This document shows, one piece after another, positions 1 to 5,452 of a DNA stretch of 5,452 nucleotides. Location of the stretch: positions 1 through 5,452 of the forward strand of contig JANYCP010000391.1 in the NCBI GenBank assembly GCA_025360265.1, read 5' to 3'. Below the pieces are notes generated by a model. The model was given only the letters and a program-made list of their open reading frames with translations, did no database searches and was not told the origin of the DNA. Position numbers and translations under genes: made by a program. The stretch comes from Gemmatimonadota bacterium (GTDB lineage: Bacteria; Gemmatimonadota; Gemmatimonadetes; Gemmatimonadales; GWC2-71-9). Each line of letters starts with the position of its first letter. Position 1 is the first letter of the stretch.

Positions 1-507
1 CATGCTGCGACACAACTCGCCAAGGAATTCTGGCTTCCCGACCTGACCATCGGGTTCAGCAAGGATTTTCTCGCCGATCCGCAGCCCGGCTATTTCACCA
101 CCGGCATCTCGATGCCGATTCCGCTCTTCTACTGGAACCACCGCAAGGGTGAAATCGCCCAGAACCGGTTTCGGGAAATGGAACTCGAGGCGACGATGCG
201 CGATGCGGAGGCTGCCGTCGGTCTGGATGTCCGGACGGCGTACGCTGCGGCCGCGACCGCGTTGCGTCAGGCCGTCTTTCTCCGGGACCAACTGCTCCCG
301 GCCGCGCGGCAGGCGTACCGCATCGCCAGCGCGAGCTACGGGCTTGGCGGCTCATCTGCGCTCGAAGTGAACGCGGCCCGCACCGCAATGATTGCGGCCG
401 AGAGCCAGTACACCGACGCACTTGCCGCGGCCAACAGCGCACGGGCCGAGCTTGAGCGCGCGGTCGCAACTCCACTCACGACGTTTGGCCCGGGAGCCGC
501 ACAATGA
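1..507 (+). CDS. TolC/CzcC-family outer-membrane efflux protein, 3' part only
   Basis: This is the outer-membrane channel of a tripartite RND pump; family members form trimers with a beta-barrel in the outer membrane and a long alpha-helical tunnel in the periplasm. The frame is open from base 1, and 168 residues are visible up to the TGA at 505-507. The start and the first repeat of the outer-membrane efflux domain lie upstream of the window. The visible part looks like the second repeat: WLPDLTIGFS (residues 11-20) is a beta-strand-like stretch, SMPIPLFYWNHRKGEI (37-52) matches the family's 'PlPLf.rn.G.i' turn, and residues 53 to about 160 are an Ala/Glu/Arg-rich helical region with the YGLGGSSALEVNAAR turn typical of the second hairpin. 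The stop overlaps the adaptor start by four bases (ATGA), which supports membership of the same operon. The family call is firm. The name czcC is not assigned because the substrate is unknown and the N-terminus is absent. Confidence 0.93.
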   Translation, partial: HAATQLAKEFWLPDLTIGFSKDFLADPQPGYFTTGISMPIPLFYWNHRKGEIAQNRFREMELEATMRDAEAAVGLDVRTAYAAAATALRQAVFLRDQLLPAARQAYRIASASYGLGGSSALEVNAARTAMIAAESQYTDALAAANSARAELERAVATPLTTFGPGAAQ

Positions 508-1652
508 TCCGCATTCACACGAATCGGCCGACGATCGGCGCCCTCATCGCGGCCCTTGCCCTGTCAGCCTGCGGCGGCCGGAAGCCGGAGGCGCCCCAGT
601 CAGCAACCGCAACCGACAGCGGCGTGACGATCACCGCCGCTCAACGCGGCCAGATCATCACCGCCAAGGTCGAACAGAAGACCTACACGCCGACCATCCT
701 GACGACCGGCACGGTGGCGTTCAACGGTGAACGATCGACCCAGGTGATCGCGGCGATTTCCGGCCCAGTGTCGAAGCTTCTGGTCGACTTAGGCGATTCG
801 GTGAAGGTCGGTCAGGCGCTGGCGACGGTGGCGTCTCCAGACTTCGCCGCTAACGTCGCCGCATATCGAAAGTCCGAGACGGCGTTGCGCAACGCACAAC
901 GCATCGAATCGCTCGATGAGAAGCTCTTCGCCAACGATGCACTGGCCCGCGCCGAACTCGACCAGGCGAAGAGTGAGCTCCTCGCCGCTGAGGCGGATCG
1001 CGATGCGGCGATTCAGCAGCTCGCCGCGCTCGGTGTCGACTCGACGTCGATCGAATCGATTCGCCAGGGCAAGCCAGTGTCCGGCGCACAGTCCGCAATC
1101 CGCGCGCCAATTGCCGGTGTGATCGTCGAGCGATCCATCACGCCGGGGCAACTGCTGCAGGCGGGTGCGACTCCGACGTTTGCCGTTGCCGACCTTTCAT
1201 CGGTATGGGTGCAGGGGAGCGTATTCGAGGGTGATGCGGCGGCGGTGTTCAAGGGAGAATCGGTGCTTGTCAGGATCGAGGGAGTTGCCGATTCGTTTCC
1301 CGGCCGCATCGACTACGTCGGCGCGATGGTCGATCCCGACAGCAAGGCGATGGCAGTGCGGATACTGGTCCCGAATGTTCGTGGCCGCCTCAAGCAGAAC
1401 ATGCTGGTGTACCTCGAGATTCGCGGCGCTCGTCCGCGCGCGGCTGTCGTGATCCCGGTGTCTGCAGTGCTTCGTGATGACGACAATCTGCCGTTCGTCT
1501 ACCTCGACGCCGGCAACAATCGCTTCGATCGCCGCCGCATTGCTCTTGGTGGACGCACCGGCGGCGTGTATGAGGTGACTAGTGGATTGCGCGCTGGCGA
1601 AAGCATTGTGACTCAGGGCGCGCTTCTCCTGCAGGAAGCGGGCGGGCAATGA
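504..1652 (+). CDS. RND efflux periplasmic adaptor lipoprotein (CzcB/HlyD-like membrane fusion protein)
   Basis: This is the periplasmic adaptor linking the inner-membrane permease to the outer-membrane channel. Its 382 residues are near the usual length for the family. A signal peptide ends in the lipobox L20-S-A-C23, so it is probably a lipoprotein anchored through C23. Domains in order: the first lipoyl half at about 81-114 (AISGPVSKLLVDLGDSVKVG), a short alpha-hairpin at about 115-180 rich in Ala, Glu and Gln, the second lipoyl half from I199 (IRAPIAGVIVE, then TPGQLLQAG), a beta-barrel at about 231-310, and a membrane-proximal domain (VVIPVSAVLRDDD) to the C-terminus, which ends QGALLLQEAGGQ. 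The start at 504 is supported by GGGAG at 492-496, seven bases upstream, by the signal peptide, and by the ATGA overlap with the upstream gene. There is no His-rich N-terminal extension and no CusF-like C-terminal domain. The mature chain contains no His, no Cys other than C23, and only three Met. The adaptor role is firm; metal specificity cannot be read from it. Confidence 0.95.
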   Translation: MIRIHTNRPTIGALIAALALSACGGRKPEAPQSATATDSGVTITAAQRGQIITAKVEQKTYTPTILTTGTVAFNGERSTQVIAAISGPVSKLLVDLGDSVKVGQALATVASPDFAANVAAYRKSETALRNAQRIESLDEKLFANDALARAELDQAKSELLAAEADRDAAIQQLAALGVDSTSIESIRQGKPVSGAQSAIRAPIAGVIVERSITPGQLLQAGATPTFAVADLSSVWVQGSVFEGDAAAVFKGESVLVRIEGVADSFPGRIDYVGAMVDPDSKAMAVRILVPNVRGRLKQNMLVYLEIRGARPRAAVVIPVSAVLRDDDNLPFVYLDAGNNRFDRRRIALGGRTGGVYEVTSGLRAGESIVTQGALLLQEAGGQ

Positions 1653-4600
1653 CTGACCCCGTGGAGTCCATCCAGGGCGGGGACCCCGAGTCCTCGACGA
1701 CCAAACGTTCCGTGATTCACCGGATTGTCGCGATCGCACTCGCGCAGCCGATCCTCGTCCTGGTGGCGAGTGTGGCGCTCGGCGCGGTCGGTATCTGGTC
1801 GTTCACCCGCCTGCCGATCGACGCATATCCAGATTTGTCGCCGCCGAGAGTGGGGATCTCAACGCAGTGGCCGGGCCAAGCGGCCGAAGAAGTTGAGCGG
1901 TTGATCACCGTGCCGATTGAGACTGAAATGAACGGTGCGCCGGGTATTCACGTCGTACGTTCGGTCTCATTTTTCGGCCTTTCATCCGTCGACATCACAT
2001 TCGAAGACGGCACTGATCCGTATTTCGCCCGGCAACAGGTATTTGAGCGACTGGCCAACGTGACGCTGCCATCGGGTGTGAGCGCCGGTATGGAGCCGCT
2101 TTTTTCACCATCGGGGCTGGTGTACCGGTACGTCCTTCAGAGCAAGGACCGGACACCGATGGAGTTGAAGACTCTCAACGATTGGGTGCTCTCGAAAGCG
2201 TACAAGTCGGTGAAGGGCGTGGCGGACATGTCGGGCTTCGGTGGTCCCACGATGGAATACCACGTTGACGTCGATCCGACAAAGCTCGCGGGTGCGGGCC
2301 TCGGTGTGTCGGACGTGGTGAACGCCCTCGGAAACAGCAATGGCAACGCCGGCGGGGGCTTCTACTCTGAAGGTGGCCAGTTCTACTACGTTCGCGGGCT
2401 CGGCCGCCTGCAGACCCCCGAAGATATCGGAAACGTCGTGCTGGCAGTTCGCAATGGGACGCCGATTCTGGTGCGGAACGTGGCGAATGTGGCGATCGGC
2501 CACCCACCGCGCACCGGCGTTTTCGGATTCAATGCGGACAGCGACGCGGTCGAGGGCGTGATCCTGATGCTCACCGGCCAGCAGGCGCAAACGGTGCTCA
2601 AGGGCGTCGAGAAGAAGACCGCCGAACTCAATGCGTCGGTCCTGCCGAAAGACGTCAAGATCAAGCCGTTCTACGACCGAAGCGATCTCATCGCGGTTAC
2701 GACGCGCACCGTCGAAGACAACCTCGTGCGCGGGATCGTCCTGGTGATCGTGGTGCTGATTTTCTTCCTCTTCGACATCAGATCCGGGTTGATCGTCGCC
2801 GCAACTATCCCGTTGGCGCTGCTTTTTGCATTCATCTGTCTCGATCTCAAGCACATTCCGGCGAACCTGTTGTCCATCGGTGCGATCGACTTCGGTATCC
2901 TGGTCGACGGAGCCGTCGTGATGGTGGAGAACATCCATCGAACGCTGGCCAGGAAACATGGTACGAAGTATTCCGTTCGCGAGGTGATCACCGAAGCGGC
3001 AGCCGAAGTCGATCGTCCGATTGTATACGCAGTGGCGATCATCGTTGCTGGCTTCCTGCCGATCTACGTGCTTGCCGGCCCTTCCGGCCGCCTCTTCAAG
3101 CCGATGGCCGATACGACGATCTTTGCGCTGATCGGCTCGCTGATCCTCGCGCTGACTGTGCTGCCTGTTGTGTGCGCTTTCGTGCTTCGCGGTGGTGTCA
3201 AGGAACGGCGTAACGCCGCGTTTGAATGGGTGCGCGACCGCTATGCGCGTGCGCTCGACTGGTGCCTCGCTCGGCCAAAGCTCACAGTCGGATTCGCGAC
3301 CGTGGCGTTCATTGGCGCGTTGCTCTTGTCGACCCGCCTTGGGGCGGAGTTCATGCCACATCTCGACGAAGGTGCGCTCTGGGTGCGCGCGACGCTGCCG
3401 GCTACGATCTCGCTCGATGAGTCGGAGCGCCTGGTCCCGCAGATCCGCCAAATCCTGAAGACATTTCCCGAAGTCACCGACGTCGCGTCGGAGCACGGCC
3501 GCCCCGACGACGGCAGCGATCCTACCGGATTCTTCAATGCCGAGTTCTTTGTCGGGCTCAAGCCATATGAAACGTGGACCGGATCGTATCACACCAAAGC
3601 CGGCCTGATCGAGGCGGTGAACGCCAAGCTTGCCCGCTTCCCCGGTGTGGAGTTCAACTACACCCAGCCTGCGGAGGATGCGGTCGATGAGGCTGAGACT
3701 GGTCTCAAGAGCTCGCTTGCAGTAAAGATCTTTGGTAGCGACCTGAAGGTGCTCGAACAAAAGGCCGGCGAGATTGCCAGCGTGCTCGGCCATGTCCGCG
3801 GCATCAGCAGGATTTCAGAGGTGCATGAGCTCGGCCAGCCATCGCTGACGGTCACAGTCAATCGCGCCAAGATCGCGGAGTACGGGATCAACGCCGGTGA
3901 TGTGAACTCATTGATCTCCGCTGCAGTTGGTGGCGCCGCCGCCACCCAGATGGTGCAGGGAGAACGCCTCTTCGATCTGGTCGTGCGGTTGCAACCCCAA
4001 TTCCGCCAGACACCGGAGCAGATTGGCGCCATCCTCATGGCAACGCCAACTGGAAAGCACGTGCCGTTGCGCGAGCTCGCCGACATCAGGGTATCGAGCG
4101 GTGCGTCGTATATCTACCGCGAAGGAAATTCTCGCTATATCGGTGTGCAGTTCGCTGTGGTCGGGCGCGACCTGGCCGGTGCGGTGCAGGATGCGCAGGC
4201 ACAGGTGGCGGCGCGGGTCAAGCTGCCAACCGGGTACCGGGCCGACTGGGGCGGCGAGTATGAAGACTACACTGCGTCGCGCAGTCAGCTCGCCTTTGTG
4301 CTGCCGCTGACCATCATTCTGATTTTCGTGCTGCTCTTCGCGCTCTATCGCAACTTCACCTTCCCGCTGATTACGGTAGTTGGAGTGGTCTTGTCAGCCC
4401 CGGTCGGCGGCTTGCTTGCGCTTGCCGCGACGGGCACTGCGCTGTCGGTCTCATCCGGTATCGGTTTTCTTGCACTGTTCGGCGTCTCAGTGCAAACCGC
4501 CGTTGTCTACATTTCCTACGTGAACGAACTGCGACAGCGTGGCATGAGCATCGCGGACGCCGCTCGGGAGTCCGCCTCGCAACGTTTGCGACCAATCATG

Positions 4601-4789
4601 ATGACGGCACTGGTCGCCGCCCTCGGCCTGTTGCCTGCGGCCATGTCGACCGGCGTGGGCTCGGACTCGCAAAAGCCGTTCGCGTTGGTGATCGTCGGCG
4701 GTCTCTTTTCCCGGCTGCTGATTTCGGTGTTCCTGATGCCCGTTCTCTACGTCGGGGCGGCGCGGCCGGGGGACCGGCTGGAAGTCTAG
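1649..4789 (+). CDS. Heavy-metal-type RND efflux permease (CzcA family)
   Basis: This is the inner-membrane proton-driven permease, the pump subunit of the complex. At 1046 residues it is full length for the family (CzcA is slightly longer). About twelve membrane segments are visible: TM1 near 35-51, TM2-TM6 between 362 and 512, TM7 at 545-562, TM8 near 881-901 and TM9-TM12 between 906 and 1037, with the two large periplasmic loops after TM1 and TM7. Family motifs include RLPIDAYPDL, AEEVERLITVPIE, FEDGTDPYFARQ and AEFMPHLDEG. TM4 reads DFGILVDGAVVMVEN, so D414, D420 and E427 match the CzcA proton-relay residues D402, D408 and E415, each shifted by 12. By eye against remembered CusA, its methionines 573, 623 and 672 correspond here to R580, N630 and E681. 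This argues against Cu(I)/Ag(I) and for a divalent cation. ATG 1649 overlaps the adaptor stop (ATGA) and has AGGAAG at 1633-1638. A GTG at 1712 would remove a hydrophilic 21-residue leader but is less well supported. The family call is firm; the exact metal is inference. Confidence 0.95.
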   Translation: MTDPVESIQGGDPESSTTKRSVIHRIVAIALAQPILVLVASVALGAVGIWSFTRLPIDAYPDLSPPRVGISTQWPGQAAEEVERLITVPIETEMNGAPGIHVVRSVSFFGLSSVDITFEDGTDPYFARQQVFERLANVTLPSGVSAGMEPLFSPSGLVYRYVLQSKDRTPMELKTLNDWVLSKAYKSVKGVADMSGFGGPTMEYHVDVDPTKLAGAGLGVSDVVNALGNSNGNAGGGFYSEGGQFYYVRGLGRLQTPEDIGNVVLAVRNGTPILVRNVANVAIGHPPRTGVFGFNADSDAVEGVILMLTGQQAQTVLKGVEKKTAELNASVLPKDVKIKPFYDRSDLIAVTTRTVEDNLVRGIVLVIVVLIFFLFDIRSGLIVAATIPLALLFAFICLDLKHIPANLLSIGAIDFGILVDGAVVMVENIHRTLARKHGTKYSVREVITEAAAEVDRPIVYAVAIIVAGFLPIYVLAGPSGRLFKPMADTTIFALIGSLILALTVLPVVCAFVLRGGVKERRNAAFEWVRDRYARALDWCLARPKLTVGFATVAFIGALLLSTRLGAEFMPHLDEGALWVRATLPATISLDESERLVPQIRQILKTFPEVTDVASEHGRPDDGSDPTGFFNAEFFVGLKPYETWTGSYHTKAGLIEAVNAKLARFPGVEFNYTQPAEDAVDEAETGLKSSLAVKIFGSDLKVLEQKAGEIASVLGHVRGISRISEVHELGQPSLTVTVNRAKIAEYGINAGDVNSLISAAVGGAAATQMVQGERLFDLVVRLQPQFRQTPEQIGAILMATPTGKHVPLRELADIRVSSGASYIYREGNSRYIGVQFAVVGRDLAGAVQDAQAQVAARVKLPTGYRADWGGEYEDYTASRSQLAFVLPLTIILIFVLLFALYRNFTFPLITVVGVVLSAPVGGLLALAATGTALSVSSGIGFLALFGVSVQTAVVYISYVNELRQRGMSIADAARESASQRLRPIMMTALVAALGLLPAAMSTGVGSDSQKPFALVIVGGLFSRLLISVFLMPVLYVGAARPGDRLEV

Positions 4790-4820
4790 ACCGATAGCGA
4801 GACGGCGTTTCGAGTGGTAA

Positions 4821-4846
4821 CTTGGGGCTCCCATTACAGCCCCAAG
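4821..4846 (+). terminator. Perfect 9-bp inverted repeat between permease and metalloprotease genes; possible terminator
   Basis: CTTGGGGCT at 4821-4829 pairs exactly with AGCCCCAAG at 4838-4846 around an eight-base loop (4830-4837). The hairpin has no mismatch and six G:C pairs out of nine. It lies 31 bases after the permease stop and 27 bases before the next start. No run of T follows on the plus strand; the nearest pyrimidine-rich stretch (CCACCTCTTTCTC) is interrupted and begins a few bases later. On the opposite strand there is no T-run either. It may be a weak or factor-assisted terminator or RNA 3'-end stabiliser for the efflux operon, or an operator or 5'-UTR hairpin for the downstream gene. 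The structure is certain; the function is not. Confidence 0.4.
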
Positions 4847-4873
4847 CTCGCCACCTCTTTCTCAGAAGCCGAG

Positions 4874-5452
4874 ATGACCAAGACACGCGCAGTCCTCGTC
4901 CTTGCAGCGGTATTTGGCGCTGCGTGCTATCGAAATGTGCCCGCACCGGTGCCACCACCGCCGCCACCCGCACCGGCGCCGGCCCCAGCGCCTGCTCCGG
5001 GCGGGCGAGGAAACGGCGCTCCAGGCGACTCCGCGGCGACGCCCGGTGCTGGGCGCGGCGCCGCGGCCAACGCCGCGCCACGGCCATACGCGACTGTGAT
5101 TCGTGCCGGGGCCGATACCAAGACGCGGGCCGGCTTGTTCAAGACGCACCAGATCGGCGACTCGCTCTTCTATGAAATCCCGCGCTCCGAGCTTGGGCGC
5201 GATATGCTGCTCACCACCGAAATCGAGAAGACAACCCAGGGCGCCGGCTACGGTGGCCAGTCGCTCGGCGACGACCTGATTCGCTGGGAACGTCGCGGCA
5301 ACCGCATACTTCTCCGCGGCGTGCCGTCCGGTGTGATCGCATCGGATACCACCAACGCAGTGGCGCAGGCCGTCGACAACGCGACATATGCGCCGATCAT
5401 CGCCGCGTTCCCGGTCGCGTCGTACGGACCGGATTCTGCTGCGGTGATCAAC
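4874..5452 (+). CDS. Putative zinc-dependent metalloprotease lipoprotein, N-terminal part (DUF5118, start of DUF5117)
   Basis: The frame is open from ATG 4874 to the last base of the window: 193 codons with no stop, so the gene continues beyond it. A short signal sequence (basic K3 and R5, then hydrophobic V7-A17) ends at C18. The -3 to +1 residues are GAAC, a weak lipobox, so lipid anchoring is plausible but not certain. Residues 23-42 are a Pro/Ala linker, followed by a Gly/Ala/Asn/Arg/Pro-rich stretch to about 71. From about 87, GLFKTHQIGDSLFYEIP and LGRDMLLTTEI match DUF5118. GYGGQSLGDDLIRWERRGN (125-143) and PIIAAFPVASYGPDSAAVIN (174-193) match DUF5117. Proteins with this order normally carry a zinc-metalloprotease domain with HExxH further on, which lies outside the window, so catalysis cannot be checked. 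Only a weak AGAAG (4864-4868) precedes the start. The 84-base gap and hairpin suggest a transcription unit separate from the efflux operon. The domain call rests on recognition, not a search. Confidence 0.85.
   Translation, partial: MTKTRAVLVLAAVFGAACYRNVPAPVPPPPPPAPAPAPAPAPGGRGNGAPGDSAATPGAGRGAAANAAPRPYATVIRAGADTKTRAGLFKTHQIGDSLFYEIPRSELGRDMLLTTEIEKTTQGAGYGGQSLGDDLIRWERRGNRILLRGVPSGVIASDTTNAVAQAVDNATYAPIIAAFPVASYGPDSAAVIN
4940..4999 (+). repeat. Low-complexity Pro/Ala coding tract (linker of the metalloprotease-family protein)
   Basis: This stretch encodes residues 23-42 of the downstream gene: a run of six prolines (27-32) followed by an alternating Ala-Pro run (33-42). It is a degenerate CCN/GCN codon repeat rather than an exact tandem DNA repeat. 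Its position directly after the signal peptide fits a flexible, extended tether that holds the folded domains away from the membrane. The very high local GC also explains the Arg/Gly-rich open frames seen here on both strands. Confidence 0.8.

Noticed and set aside
1197..1739. 180-codon minus-strand open frame across the adaptor-permease junction
   Set aside because: It overlaps two well-supported genes and shows no domain, signal peptide or convincing ribosome-binding site.
3074..3091. GGCC-rich inverted repeat (GCCGGCCCTTCCGGCCGC) in the permease gene
   Set aside because: It is a short imperfect symmetry encoding the AGPSGRLF loop, as expected from GC-rich codons.
2105..3793. 562-codon open frame on the minus strand inside the permease gene
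   Set aside because: It is a shadow of the permease frame. The sense strand encodes conserved RND motifs throughout, and the antisense product is an Arg/Asp/Glu/His-rich sequence with no recognisable domain. Long antisense frames are usual in GC-rich coding DNA.
4808..4837. Possible promoter for the downstream gene (TTTCGA, 18-base spacer, CATTAC)
   Set aside because: Both boxes are poor matches to a sigma-70 consensus and the second lies inside the hairpin loop. The promoter rules of this organism are not known, so I do not annotate it.
4596..5087. Minus-strand open frame spanning the permease end, the gap and the metalloprotease start
   Set aside because: It is very Arg/Ala/Pro-rich, as expected from the reverse strand of GC-rich codons and the Pro/Ala tract, and it crosses two sense genes.
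4822..5175. Plus-strand open frame beginning in the intergenic hairpin and overlapping the metalloprotease start in another frame
   Set aside because: The translation is Arg/Ser/Cys-rich with no domain, while the frame from 4874 gives a signal peptide, linker and DUF5118/DUF5117 motifs.
1..5452. CRISPR array, tRNA or rRNA gene, insertion sequence, phage or toxin-antitoxin genes
   Set aside because: No regularly spaced repeats, RNA-gene-like segments, transposase motifs or terminal inverted repeats are visible. Apart from the 84-base gap, the window is entirely occupied by the four coding regions.

Overview
The window is a GC-rich stretch in which every supportable gene lies on the plus strand. 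It holds the 3' part of a tripartite RND efflux operon, followed after a short gap by the 5' part of an unrelated gene. The GC-rich codon use, the Czc-like efflux unit and a downstream gene of the DUF5118/DUF5117 zinc-metalloprotease lipoprotein family together suggest Gemmatimonadota, or less likely Acidobacteriota or a similar soil or sediment phylum. The assignment rests on recognised protein style only; there is no rRNA or other phylogenetic marker here.

Layout: (1) positions 1-507, the C-terminal part of a TolC/CzcC-type outer-membrane efflux protein whose start lies upstream of the window; (2) 504-1652, a complete CzcB-like periplasmic adaptor lipoprotein; (3) 1649-4789, a complete CzcA-like RND permease of 1046 residues; (4) 4790-4873, an 84-base gap with a perfect 9-bp inverted repeat; (5) 4874 to the window end, the first 193 codons of a secreted, probably lipid-anchored protein with DUF5118 and the beginning of DUF5117. 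Genes 1-3 are joined by two ATGA overlaps, so they are almost certainly co-transcribed and translationally coupled.

The three efflux genes would build one envelope-spanning pump: the permease in the inner membrane uses the proton gradient, the adaptor bridges the periplasm, and the outer-membrane channel releases the substrate outside. The permease has the DFGx3DGAx3VEN motif of the heavy-metal RND class with all three CzcA-type acidic residues (D414, D420, E427). By eye it lacks the three methionines that bind Cu(I)/Ag(I) in CusA. A divalent cation such as Zn, Co, Cd or Ni is therefore the best guess, but the substrate is not proven. No metal-responsive regulator or upstream promoter is in view.

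I see no new biological system here. The region is a fairly ordinary efflux operon plus a metalloprotease-family gene. The points most worth a second look are the permease's substrate-site residues, the His/Cys-free adaptor, and the intergenic hairpin.
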